A stretch of DNA of 64,000 nt from Hyphomicrobium_A sp036559705 (GTDB lineage: Bacteria > Pseudomonadota > Alphaproteobacteria > Rhizobiales > Hyphomicrobiaceae). The notes beneath the pieces were generated by a model. That model made no database searches. It had not been told where the DNA came from and worked only from the letters and a program-made list of their open reading frames with translations. The stretch lies in contig DATBSP010000048.1 in assembly GCA_036559705.1 (NCBI GenBank), positions 9,025 to 73,024 of the forward strand, written 5' to 3'. The position numbers and the translations under genes were made by a program. This document shows positions 24,849 through 33,439 of this stretch, piece after piece (position 1 is the stretch's first letter; the number at the start of each line of letters is the position of its first letter).

Positions 24849-27248
24849 GTGCTGTTTGGCGTGAACGACAAGAGGCATTCCTCAGTCACTCCCGAGGCTG
24901 CGCGAAACTTAAGCGACGAATTCAGGCGAGCACCATCAATCGTCGCCGCACGCATCGGGAAGTTTCTAAAGTCGCTGCGCGAAGCGCGCGGAGTTGGCGG
25001 GCCTTCTTGGCTAGCGCCGTATTTGCTTGCCGCGGGACTGGCAAGCCTGCTCATCGCCTTGGTGCTGCTACCCGGTCCTTTGACTGCGCTGCAGGTTTTT
25101 GTCGCGCTTGGCATTGGTTTCAGTCTCCTCGCCGTACACTTCGCTCTCTTGAGCCCAACGCACGCGGGGACGGAGCGCATCGGCGCCCGCATCGAGCGGC
25201 GTCTGGAGCGTCTGCATGACGCACAGTGGCAATTGAGCGAGAACGAGACGCGCTATCGCGCGCTGCTCGACTCGCAGGAAGAGGCGATCGTCCGACGCGA
25301 CGAAGCCGGGAAGCTGACGTTCGCCAACAAGGCATTCCTCGATATGTTCGGCGTCAGTGGGGATGTAGTTCTCGGCAAACCGTTCCTCATCGAGAGTTGC
25401 GAGCCAACCGTCGCCGAGCCGCTATCCGTCGCCGACGACATTCGCCATAAGCGCTTTGCACAACACGCGCTGACGGCCACGGGCCCGCGATGGATCGAGT
25501 GGGAGGAACAGCTCGTCGCTGCTGCCGGCGGCAGTGGCTTCGAAGTACAGAGCATCGGCCGCGACGTCACCGAGCAGCGTCGCGCTGAAACACAGCTCGC
25601 GGAGGCGCGTGATCAGGCGGAGGCCGCCAACCGCGCCAAGAGCCGCTTTCTCGCCGCGATGAGCCACGAGATCCGCACGCCGATGAACGGCATTCTCGGT
25701 ATGGCGAGCCTGCTCCTCGATACGCCACAGACGCCGGAGCAACAGACTTACGCGCGCGCCATCGATCAGTCGGCGCGAACCTTGCTGGCGCTCATCGACG
25801 AGATTCTCGATTTCTCCAAGATTGAGGCCGGAAAGCTGGAGCTGTCGGAGGAACCGTTCGAGCTCGAGACGTGCGTTCAGGGCGCGGTAGAATTGTTGGC
25901 TCCGCGCGCGCACGAGAAGGGGCTCGAGATGGCGTGGTCGGTCAGTCCGCACCTGCCGCGGCTCGTGCTGGGGGACGAAGCGCGCGTGCGCCAGATACTG
26001 CTCAACCTCTTATCCAACGCCGTGAAGTTCACGGACACCGGGGGCGTCAGTGTAAAGGTGACGGGTGCAGAGTCAGCATGCGCCACGGCCGACGACGTGA
26101 AGATCGAGGTCTCCGTCGAGGATACGGGCATCGGGTTGTCGCCGGACGACATGCTCAGGCTCTTCACCGAGTTCGAGCAAGCGGAGACCGCCATTCGCCG
26201 GCGCAATGGAGGGACGGGCCTCGGCCTGGCGATTTCCATGCAGCTCGCACGCGCCATGGGCGGTGAGATTCGCGTCGTCAGCGCACCATGCAAGGGCTCG
26301 TCGTTCACGGCAGAACTCGTCCTGCGCCGCCTGCCCATGGCGAGCGAGTGCGCTGAGCAGGTCGCCCCGGGTGAAACGGGGCGCGTGCTGCTGGCCTTCG
26401 ACCGGCCGTTGGAGCGGCGGGCGCTGAGCTACGCACTTTCGTCCGCCGGAGTTGCTGTGGCGGAAGCCGACTTCGCCGCTGCCGAGCAAGCATTGGAGGC
26501 GGCCGTCGGCGAGGATGCACCGTTCGACAGAATTGTGGTCGATGGTTCCGAAGGGCCTACGGCCGCCGGCCGTCTCCTGGCCAAGGCACGAGACCTCAAC
26601 CGTGAAGGGACCGTCCGGGGGATCGTCCTCGTCAACGCGCTGGCGCGCGCCAGTCTGTCGGAGTTTCGTGCCGCGGGGTTCAATGCCTACCTCGTTCGCC
26701 CGGTGCGTCCGTCCTCGATGATGATGCACCTAGGGCTTCGTCGCCCCGCAGCGCAGACCGATGGCGAACGCACGGAGGATCGCGAGTTTGCCGTGCAGCA
26801 GCCTACTGGCGTACAGCCGGCGCGGCGCGTCCTGCTGGCCGAGGACAACGAGATCAACTCGCTGCTCGCCAAGCGTGTCCTGGAGAAATGTGGCTGCGAG
26901 TATGTAGCGGTCGCCAACGGTGCCGACGCGGTGGCGGCAGTCCAAAGTATCCTGCAAGGCAAAGCGGCGGGCGTGGACCTCATCCTGATGGACATCTTCA
27001 TGCCGCGGCTCGACGGCCTGGAGGCCGCCCGCGCGATCAAAGATCTCTATGCAAGCAGTTCCCGGCGTACGCCGGCGCCGCCGATCGTCGCGCTGACGGC
27101 GAATGCCTTTGCCGAGGACAGACAGCGGTACCTTGACGCTGGCATGGACGATTATCTGGCCAAGCCGTTCGACAAGGCCGGTCTTGAGGCGGTGCTAAAC
27201 CGTTGGTTTGGACAACGCGCCGGCGGCGATACCGACGCTGCTGCCTAA
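24849..27248 (+). CDS. Hybrid sensor histidine kinase (PAS-HisKA-HATPase-pseudoREC-REC)
   Basis: About 799 aa. Two close hydrophobic segments (LAPYLLAAGLASLLIALVLL; LGIGFSLLAVHFALL) are followed by a PAS domain (about residues 130-250), a dimerisation domain with MSHEIRTPMNG (phospho-acceptor His273), and an ATPase domain with LNLLSNAVKFT, VEDTGIG and GGTGLGLAIS. A degenerate receiver (VLLAFDRPLERR lacks the acidic pair) comes next, then a canonical receiver (LLAEDNEIN, acceptor Asp715 in LMDIFMP, ALTANA, Lys in LAKPF). It lacks an Hpt domain, so a separate phosphotransfer protein is expected. No cognate regulator lies beside it. Confidence 0.92.
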   Translation: MLFGVNDKRHSSVTPEAARNLSDEFRRAPSIVAARIGKFLKSLREARGVGGPSWLAPYLLAAGLASLLIALVLLPGPLTALQVFVALGIGFSLLAVHFALLSPTHAGTERIGARIERRLERLHDAQWQLSENETRYRALLDSQEEAIVRRDEAGKLTFANKAFLDMFGVSGDVVLGKPFLIESCEPTVAEPLSVADDIRHKRFAQHALTATGPRWIEWEEQLVAAAGGSGFEVQSIGRDVTEQRRAETQLAEARDQAEAANRAKSRFLAAMSHEIRTPMNGILGMASLLLDTPQTPEQQTYARAIDQSARTLLALIDEILDFSKIEAGKLELSEEPFELETCVQGAVELLAPRAHEKGLEMAWSVSPHLPRLVLGDEARVRQILLNLLSNAVKFTDTGGVSVKVTGAESACATADDVKIEVSVEDTGIGLSPDDMLRLFTEFEQAETAIRRRNGGTGLGLAISMQLARAMGGEIRVVSAPCKGSSFTAELVLRRLPMASECAEQVAPGETGRVLLAFDRPLERRALSYALSSAGVAVAEADFAAAEQALEAAVGEDAPFDRIVVDGSEGPTAAGRLLAKARDLNREGTVRGIVLVNALARASLSEFRAAGFNAYLVRPVRPSSMMMHLGLRRPAAQTDGERTEDREFAVQQPTGVQPARRVLLAEDNEINSLLAKRVLEKCGCEYVAVANGADAVAAVQSILQGKAAGVDLILMDIFMPRLDGLEAARAIKDLYASSSRRTPAPPIVALTANAFAEDRQRYLDAGMDDYLAKPFDKAGLEAVLNRWFGQRAGGDTDAAA

Positions 27249-27480
27249 CCCGCGCCCTTGAGAGCCCGCAATTTCGTGCGCATTTGCTTGCGCGTAACCC
27301 GCCCGCCGCCCATTGGCCACGGGTAAAAAGTCTGTCATGGAATCGTGCTATCCACCCGTGGCCGTTGAAAAAATGGCATCAGCACAGCCGGGGGGCACGT
27401 CCGGGGCGGCACGCGGCTGCTTCAAGCCGGGCGGCGAGCACCGTAAGATAGCCTCGTGCAGGCAGGGGAGAGACGGAACA

Positions 27481-28449
27481 ATGAAGTATACCGCGCGGCG
27501 GATGGCCAGCCGATTGGCGAACAGCCCCAAATGGCAGGCAGTCCCCGGCGGTTTATTGGCCCTGCGCGCGTTGCGCGATGCGGGCGAAGCCGCCTTCCCT
27601 TTGCGCAAGCCGGACAAGGTATACGGCAAGATCGGCAGCCTTGAGGTGCGTCTGACGCGCCGGCGCCGCGACGTCAAGCTCGCGCAACGGTTGCGCTACA
27701 AAGTCTTCTACGAGGAGATGTCGGCCGTCCCCACTTTGCGGGCTGAGCTGCGCCGCCGCGACGAAGATCCCTACGACGCCGTTTGCGATCACCTGCTTGT
27801 CGTCGATGAGGCAGCGTTCCCCGCCAACGATTCATGGGGCGGGCTGCGCAGACACAAGGTTGTCGGGACCTACCGCGTTCTGCGTCAGGAAATCGCCGAG
27901 CGCACGCTCGGCTTCTACACGCAGAGCGAATACAACATCGCGCCGCTCATCGCGGCCAAGCCGCGCTATCGGTTCATGGAGCTTGGGCGCTCGTGCGTGC
28001 TTGAGCCGTACCGCAACAAGCGGACAGTCGAGCTTCTCTGGCACGGGCTGTGGACGTATGTGCGCGAGCACAAGGTCGATGTGATGATCGGTTGCGCGAG
28101 CCTGCCCGGCACCGACGCCGACCAGCACGCCATGGCGCTGAGCTTCCTGCACCACAATGCGCTGGCGCCGGCCGAGTGGCGCTGCCGCGCCCATGAGCGG
28201 CTGTACGTCGGTATGGACCGGCTGCCGAAGGACAAGGTTGACGGTAAAGCGGCATTGAGGGCGCTACCGCCGCTGATCAAGGGATATCTGCGCCTGGGCG
28301 CGTTTGTGGGCGACGGCGCGGTTATCGACCGGCAGTTCGGCACCACCGACGTGCTGATCATCCTGCCCGTCGAGAAGATCGACCCGCGCTATTTCGAGCA
28401 TTTCGGCACGCCGAACGAAGTGAAGAGCCGCATCGCCGTCGACGCTTGA
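27481..28449 (+). CDS. olsB: OlsB-type ornithine N-acyltransferase (GNAT, hemolysin-like)
   Basis: A 322-aa GNAT protein of the COG3176 'hemolysin' group. Motifs are GSLEVRLTRRRRDVKLAQRLRYKVFYEEM, DHLLVVDE, VGTYRVLRQEIA, FMELGRSCVLEPYRNKR and IGCASLPGTDADQHA, as in rhizobial OlsB. OlsB attaches a 3-hydroxyacyl chain from acyl-ACP to ornithine, making lyso-ornithine lipid, a phosphate-free membrane lipid. ATG 27481 follows GGGGAGAGA. No OlsA acyltransferase gene is adjacent; a PlsC-like protein at 53.1 kb is the only candidate in the window. Confidence 0.82.
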   Translation: MKYTARRMASRLANSPKWQAVPGGLLALRALRDAGEAAFPLRKPDKVYGKIGSLEVRLTRRRRDVKLAQRLRYKVFYEEMSAVPTLRAELRRRDEDPYDAVCDHLLVVDEAAFPANDSWGGLRRHKVVGTYRVLRQEIAERTLGFYTQSEYNIAPLIAAKPRYRFMELGRSCVLEPYRNKRTVELLWHGLWTYVREHKVDVMIGCASLPGTDADQHAMALSFLHHNALAPAEWRCRAHERLYVGMDRLPKDKVDGKAALRALPPLIKGYLRLGAFVGDGAVIDRQFGTTDVLIILPVEKIDPRYFEHFGTPNEVKSRIAVDA

Positions 28450-28454
28450 TCCGA

Positions 28455-30347
28455 CTATTCCGACCGCGCGTCGCGCCTGATGGCCCTGAAGGTAGCGGCG
28501 CTATCGACCGCCGCAAGTCGCAGTGTGCATTGCTTCACGGCGCGCTTCACACCGCTGGCACGCACGGGCGGGCTGAAATAGAACCCCTGCGCCTCGTTGT
28601 ACCCGGCGGCACGCACGGCGGCCAGACTGGCCGAAGTCTCGACGCCCTCGGCAACCGAGCGCATGTTCAGCTCGCGTGCGAGATCGGCCACGGACTTGAC
28701 GATGGCGACGCAGTCGTGGTGCTCGGGAATGTCGCGCACGAAGCTGCGATCGATCTTGATCTTCTTGAACGGGAAGCTGCGCAGATAGTTGAGCGTCGCG
28801 AAGCACGTTCCGAAATCGTCCAGCGTGATGAGGACGCCGAGATCGTGCAGCTTGCGCAGCACCTCCTGCGTCCGCGCGCGGTCGCGCATCAGGACGGTTT
28901 CGGTAATCTCTAGCTGCAGCCGCTGTGGCGGCAGGCCGGTCTCCCTGAGCGCCTCGGTGACGATCTCAAAGACATCGCAGCATTCGATCTGCACGGCCGA
29001 GAGATTGACCGCGACCTTGGTGTCTTCCGGCCAGTCCATCGCGTCCGTGCAAGCCTGTTTCAACGCCCAGCTTCCCATGCGTACGATAAGACGCGTCTCC
29101 TCGGCGATAGGGATGAACTCGGAAGGTGGGATCATGCCGCGGCTCGGGTGCTTCCAGCGCATCAGCGCTTCGAAGCTCGACACCTTTCCCTCGCGCAGGT
29201 CGACGATGGGCTGATAGTGCAGCACAAGCTCGTCGTGCTCGACCGCCGCTTGCAGCTCGGCGCGCAGCGGATTGGGAGCCGCAGGGGAATCTACTGATCC
29301 GGGCGTATACACGGCATGCACGCCGCGGCCCATGGACTTGGCGCGATAGAGCGCCATGTCGGCGCAGGCAAAAAGCTGCTCGGGGGTCTGCCCGTGGTGG
29401 GGAGCCATAGCCACTCCGATGCTGGCCTCGGTGTGCAGGCAGTGGCCGAGGACATCGTGCGGGCGACGGATGTTCTGCAGGACGCGGCGCGCCAAGTTGT
29501 CGGCGAGATCCTCGCGATCGACGCCGACCTGCAGGATGGCAAACTCATCGCCACCGAGGCGGCCGACCACGTCACCGGCGCGCAGACTGCTCTTCAGGCG
29601 AGCCGCAATGCTCCTCAAAAGGCCGTCGCCGACTAGATGGCCCAGGCGGTCGTTGATTTCCTTGAAGTGGTCGAGGTCGATCCACAACAGCGCAAAGCCC
29701 TGGCGCGGATCGTAGGTCTCGAACTGATGCTCGAGCCGCTCACGGAAATGGAAGCGATTGGGGATTTCGGTCAGCGTGTCGTGCCGCGCCAGCCATTCGA
29801 TCTTTTCGTCCAACCGCCGTTGGTCGGTGATGTCTTCCTGCATGTCCACCCATCCGCCGCCGCTCAGCGGCTGATAGGTGACCCGGATGATGCGGCCGTC
29901 GCTGAGATTCTGTATTTCTTCGCGATGACCGGTCTGCTGCAGCCGCGCCACGTGGTCCTTGATCCACTCGGACGCCTTTTCTTTCGAAGCGTTCTCGCCC
30001 GTCGCGCGGTGCATGTGGAAGCGGAGAATTTCGACGAACGGCGTGCCCGGGCGTGTCAGCTCTCCGGGCAACTCATAGATGTCGGCATACGCTTTGTTGC
30101 AGACGACGAGGCGCTGCTCGCTGTCGAACATCGACAGGCCGCGGCCCATATGGTTGAGCGCCGCTTCAAAGCAGGCGTTGAGTTGTTCGAGTTTTTCGTT
30201 GCGCAGCAGAACGGCGCCGAGCTGTTGTTCGATGGCCCCTTGCAGATGCGCGACCTCATCGGTCGAGAAAGGCTCCGATGCCTCCTCCCCATACAGGTTT
30301 TGCTGCCTACCCATATCAAGGACCAGCTTGAGCGCAATCTGACTCAC
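28455..30347 (-). CDS. PAS-GGDEF-EAL cyclic-di-GMP enzyme
   Basis: About 630 aa. An N-terminal helix and PAS domain (FEAALNHMGRGLSMFDSEQ, CNKAYADIY) precede a GGDEF domain with an intact active site (GRLGGDEFAIL) and inhibitory I-site RAGD five residues before it, then an EAL domain with FEALMRW, VNLSAVQ, LEITE, TLDDFG, IKIDRSF and AEGVET all present. Both cyclase and phosphodiesterase activity are therefore possible. GTG 30347 is preferred because GGGAAGG precedes it by about 6 nt; TTG 30362 is an alternative. It converges with olsB and lies beside the quorum-sensing cluster. Confidence 0.92.
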   Translation of the reverse strand: MSQIALKLVLDMGRQQNLYGEEASEPFSTDEVAHLQGAIEQQLGAVLLRNEKLEQLNACFEAALNHMGRGLSMFDSEQRLVVCNKAYADIYELPGELTRPGTPFVEILRFHMHRATGENASKEKASEWIKDHVARLQQTGHREEIQNLSDGRIIRVTYQPLSGGGWVDMQEDITDQRRLDEKIEWLARHDTLTEIPNRFHFRERLEHQFETYDPRQGFALLWIDLDHFKEINDRLGHLVGDGLLRSIAARLKSSLRAGDVVGRLGGDEFAILQVGVDREDLADNLARRVLQNIRRPHDVLGHCLHTEASIGVAMAPHHGQTPEQLFACADMALYRAKSMGRGVHAVYTPGSVDSPAAPNPLRAELQAAVEHDELVLHYQPIVDLREGKVSSFEALMRWKHPSRGMIPPSEFIPIAEETRLIVRMGSWALKQACTDAMDWPEDTKVAVNLSAVQIECCDVFEIVTEALRETGLPPQRLQLEITETVLMRDRARTQEVLRKLHDLGVLITLDDFGTCFATLNYLRSFPFKKIKIDRSFVRDIPEHHDCVAIVKSVADLARELNMRSVAEGVETSASLAAVRAAGYNEAQGFYFSPPVRASGVKRAVKQCTLRLAAVDSAATFRAIRRDARSE

Positions 30348-30442
30348 CTGTGGCCTTCCCAAAGTCGCCGCAGCACTTCGGCAACTCTAGCCCCGGGTTG
30401 GTCTCTACATTGCTAACCAGATGCCGCTTACTCGCCAAAGCG

Positions 30443-30457
30443 TTTAGGTTTCATTAA
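30443..30457 (-). promoter_or_regulatory. Near-match CtrA box upstream of the GGDEF-EAL gene
   Basis: On the minus strand the sequence TTAATGAAACCTAAA is TTAA-N7-TAAA, one base off the CtrA consensus TTAA-N7-TTAA. It resembles the box next to the autoinducer synthase start (TTAATGAGACCTTAA). It is about 95 nt before the gene start. Outer arms CGTTTA/TAAACG also form a short inverted repeat. Tentative. Confidence 0.3.
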
Positions 30458-30497
30458 ACGCGATCCCTATCGGGTCGGTTGGCCGGGAAATTCAACC

Positions 30498-30851
30498 TCA
30501 TCGGGCGTCATCGTAAAAGTACTTAACGCCCAATGTGATCTCGTACTGCTCCGTGGAGACGTCCACGCCGTGTCCTGGGCCGGGGATTATTTCGAAGCCG
30601 CTCACGGTGTTCTCCGGGGCGTACATACCGCCCACTCTAGCGCCCACTCCTCATCGAAGCGCCACTCCCCGCCCGCCGTCAGGTGATGTTGCGTCGCGGC
30701 CGTCGGCGGCACCAGCTCCGGCGAGACCCTTATGGCGCGCGCCGTAGGCGTGCTGAAAGTAACCTTCCAGCGCCTGGGCTTGATGTCCCAGCAACACCGT
30801 CGACAGCCGAGCTGCAACAAGGCGGCCCTTCCGGGCTCTTGGTGAATTCAT
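30498..30851 (-). pseudogene. FadL/OmpP1-type outer-membrane transporter, internally deleted remnant
   Basis: Minus-strand pieces of one FadL-like gene in different frames. The N-terminal frame reads LEGYFQHAYGARHKGLAGAG then ADGRDAT, the typical mature start of FadL proteins. It runs straight into a second frame reading QHHLTAGGEWRFDEEWALEW, a strand pair near the C-terminus. After another frame change come MYAPENTVSGFEIIPGPG and a final strand YEITLGVKYFYDD before a stop. A full FadL has over 400 residues, so about three quarters is missing and the reading frame is broken at least twice. FadL channels import long-chain fatty acids and other hydrophobic compounds. Flanking non-coding stretches (30348-30497, 30852-31007) show no gene. 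Confidence 0.7.
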
Positions 30852-31007
30852 TGATGCCCCCCGCAGCCCCCGAATCACACATCGGGAACTCTACGCAAGT
30901 TCCAATGGGCTGGATGGGCGTTATGCGACCCGTGCACCGCTTGCCAACAGGGCATCAACAGATTTCAGGCGCGCACACGCGGAGGTGGTCTCCCGCTGAG
31001 CCCGTCG

Positions 31008-31982
31008 TCAGGCGCTCTGACTGTGGAGCGGAACTTCCACCGTGCTTTCGTGGCGGATGACGCTGTAGCTCCATGCGCCCGAGCCCGGAAGCAATTGCGC
31101 CGGCCAGATGAAGCGCGACCAGCTGGCCTCGTAGTCGGGGTGGTAGAGGCCTTCCTGGGTGGGGAACCAGGCCTGCGCCTTGCGGGTGCGCAATAGCTGC
31201 ACCATGTCGGCGGGAGCGCTGTAGCTTTCGGCGGCCTCGCATTGAGACTTCACGTTGTCCACGTCAGAGATGAGCAGGAATGATTCGTTGCCGTCGGCGT
31301 CGCGCATCATGACACCCGGCGGCGACGCGCAGACGTAATGCTCAACCACGCCGTTCTTTTCGGCGACCTCCTTGAACAGCTCGACGAAGCTCGGATCAGA
31401 GAAAAAAGACGGCTTCTGCAACGCTAGTGCGCTGTTGATGGGGGCCGAGATCTCGGCGAAATACTCATCCTGCAACCGCTTGATCTCGCGCCGCAGAGCG
31501 TACGTGACGCTTTGATCCTGCTTCTGCAGGAAGCAATCAATGACGCCCTCGTTGAAGGCGGAGATCGCCGTCTCGAGACCTGCCTTGCCGGTCAGCAGGA
31601 TAGTCTTAACGGGTAGATCGCGGATGGCACGGCAGAATTCGACCCCCGTCATCTTCGGCATGTCATAGTCGACGACGGCGACGGAGATCCTCTGCTGGCG
31701 AGAGCGATCCTCGATGACTGAGCGGAGCTCGGAGAGCTGCAGGCGCAGCAGGCGGTCGCCGAAGCTCACCTCCGAGCCCAAATCCATGTCCGAGACGTCT
31801 TTGAAATAGCGCGCGAAATTCGGGTGCTGTTCGGCCTGGGCGCGCAAATGCTCGAGCGCTGCGTCGGGACGCGTAAACGTCTGACAGGACACTTCTTCGC
31901 TAAACTGAAAGTCCAGACTTTCTAGAAAAAGCGGATCGTCATCCAGAACGAGGATTGAAGTGGGGTGGTGAAACGGAGTCAT
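31008..31982 (-). CDS. LqsR-like response regulator without DNA-binding domain
   Basis: A 324-aa protein with an N-terminal receiver: acidic pocket VLDDDP (residues 12-17), phospho-acceptor Asp105 in VAVVDYDMPKMTG, LLTGKAG and Lys in FLQKQD. Between the first helix and the Asp strand sits an unusual insert of roughly 45 residues (NFARYFKDVSDMDLGSEVSF onward). The C-terminal half (about 165-324) has no helix-turn-helix, GGDEF or ATPase motif and is unrecognised. Size, plan and position beside a CqsS/LqsS-type kinase and a CqsA/LqsA-type synthase match Legionella LqsR. It is transcribed divergently from the kinase, 98 nt apart, so one region could control both. Confidence 0.72.
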   Translation of the reverse strand: MTPFHHPTSILVLDDDPLFLESLDFQFSEEVSCQTFTRPDAALEHLRAQAEQHPNFARYFKDVSDMDLGSEVSFGDRLLRLQLSELRSVIEDRSRQQRISVAVVDYDMPKMTGVEFCRAIRDLPVKTILLTGKAGLETAISAFNEGVIDCFLQKQDQSVTYALRREIKRLQDEYFAEISAPINSALALQKPSFFSDPSFVELFKEVAEKNGVVEHYVCASPPGVMMRDADGNESFLLISDVDNVKSQCEAAESYSAPADMVQLLRTRKAQAWFPTQEGLYHPDYEASWSRFIWPAQLLPGSGAWSYSVIRHESTVEVPLHSQSA

Positions 31983-32027
31983 GATCGCTCAAGTCCTGGC
32001 CGGCCGAATGCACTTTCCGTAAGGACA

Positions 32028-32062
32028 TTTCGTACTACGGTTTCGTATCGGATCCGGTACGA
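32028..32062. promoter_or_regulatory. Repeated TCGTA/TACGA elements between regulator and kinase genes
   Basis: The 98-nt divergent intergenic region contains two direct TTTCGTA copies (32028-32034, 32041-32047) and an inverted GTACGA (32057-32062), the last forming a perfect TCGTAC/GTACGA pair with 32030-32035. Such spacing of half-sites suggests an operator shared by the two divergent genes. No known regulator consensus is recognised. Confidence 0.3.
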
Positions 32063-32080
32063 CGACGGTTAAAAGTTTAA

Positions 32081-33439
32081 ATGTTTCAATTGTTAGACCG
32101 ATTGACGCTAAAGCCGCGTGCGAACGTCATGGCGACGAGCCATGCCGCGAAGTCGCGGCCATTTATCGTAATGCAATGGGCAAGTGAGCTGGCGCGGCGC
32201 TACGTCGAGTATCACGCGCACGCGCAGTTAAAGATCCGCGCCGCCGCCGTTATCGGCGTATTGGGCTTCCCGATCTTTTACCTCGTTTGGACCTACGTTC
32301 TGCCGCAGCCATACGACAGCCTGATACTGCGCGGAATAGGCACGGGGCTTTGCCTCGCCTTGGCACTTACCCAGTGGTGGCCGGTGCCGTGGCGCCGTTA
32401 CACGGTTCCGTTCTCCTACTTCACGTTCCTTTATTGCCTGCCGTTCTTCTTCACGCTGATGCTGCTGCTAAATGGCAGCAACGCGACGTGGGAGATGTCG
32501 ACGCTGGCGGCGCTCATCTACGTCGTTCTGCTCTATGACCTCGTCAACGCCATCGTCGTGTTGGTCGTCGGCTCGATCGCCGCGATCGTGGCCTACCTGC
32601 TGCTGACCAAGGGCGCACCCATTCCGGCGGGCTATTGGATGACGCTGCCGATCCTCATTTTCGCGCTCACGGGGTTCCTGGGCCTCGCTTACGGCGACAA
32701 TGTCATCGCGCGTGAAAAGCTCAAAGCCGCCGCCTCGCTGGCTAGTCAGGTGGCACACGAATGCCGTACGCCGCTGACGGGAATTCGCTTCGAGGCCGAT
32801 GGCTGCGAGCGACTGTTGGCGCGGCTGCCGGATTCCCCCGTCCGCGACAAGCTTGCTGCCTCGCACCGACGTGTGCGTCAGCACATTACCTCCGCCAACT
32901 CTGTCATCGACCTGTTGCTCACCAACGTGGCGCAGCATCATCGCGGCGCGCCGACGGCCGAGCTACACAACATGAGCAAGATCGTGTCGCTGGCGCTCGA
33001 GCGCTACAGTTTCAAACCCAACCAGCGAGAAATCGTGCGCGCGAACCTTGACGAGGACTTCCAGTTCCGCGGTTCAGATTTGCTCATGACGCACGTGTTG
33101 TTCAACCTCCTGAAGAATGGGCTACGGGCCATAGAGGCGCGCGATGGAGACAACAACTCCCTATCGATCGACCTGCAGCGTAGCACGGATACGAACAGCA
33201 TCGTGGTCACCGACACCGGCGAGGGCATCCCGCCGGATATCTTGAACTACGTGTTCATTCCGTTCGTGTCGGCGCAGCGGCCCGGCGTGGGCACCGGGCT
33301 TGGCCTGTCATTCTGCCGGATGATTATTGAAGGCGCCGGCGGCACGATCTCGTGCCGATCGAAAGTGGGCGTCGGCACCAGCTTTACGATTGATCTTCCG
33401 GTTGTGCAGCCAGCTGTTGAGAATGCGGCCGCGGCCTAG
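32081..33439 (+). CDS. CqsS/LqsS-like alpha-hydroxyketone sensor histidine kinase
   Basis: About 452 aa: six or so membrane helices, then a kinase core and no receiver. The sensor region carries VLGFPIFYLVWTYVLPQPYD and CLPFFFTLMLLLN, very close to the corresponding segments of Vibrio cholerae CqsS, which bind CAI-1. The core has AHECRTPLTG (His226), FNLLKNGLRA, VVTDTGEGIPP and GVGTGLGLSFCR. CqsS is a hybrid kinase, whereas this one ends after the ATPase domain like Legionella LqsS. By alignment of the first helix, ATG 32171 may be the true start; no strong ribosome site decides. Its 3' end overlaps the convergent synthase gene by 132 nt. Confidence 0.85.
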   Translation: MFQLLDRLTLKPRANVMATSHAAKSRPFIVMQWASELARRYVEYHAHAQLKIRAAAVIGVLGFPIFYLVWTYVLPQPYDSLILRGIGTGLCLALALTQWWPVPWRRYTVPFSYFTFLYCLPFFFTLMLLLNGSNATWEMSTLAALIYVVLLYDLVNAIVVLVVGSIAAIVAYLLLTKGAPIPAGYWMTLPILIFALTGFLGLAYGDNVIAREKLKAAASLASQVAHECRTPLTGIRFEADGCERLLARLPDSPVRDKLAASHRRVRQHITSANSVIDLLLTNVAQHHRGAPTAELHNMSKIVSLALERYSFKPNQREIVRANLDEDFQFRGSDLLMTHVLFNLLKNGLRAIEARDGDNNSLSIDLQRSTDTNSIVVTDTGEGIPPDILNYVFIPFVSAQRPGVGTGLGLSFCRMIIEGAGGTISCRSKVGVGTSFTIDLPVVQPAVENAAAA

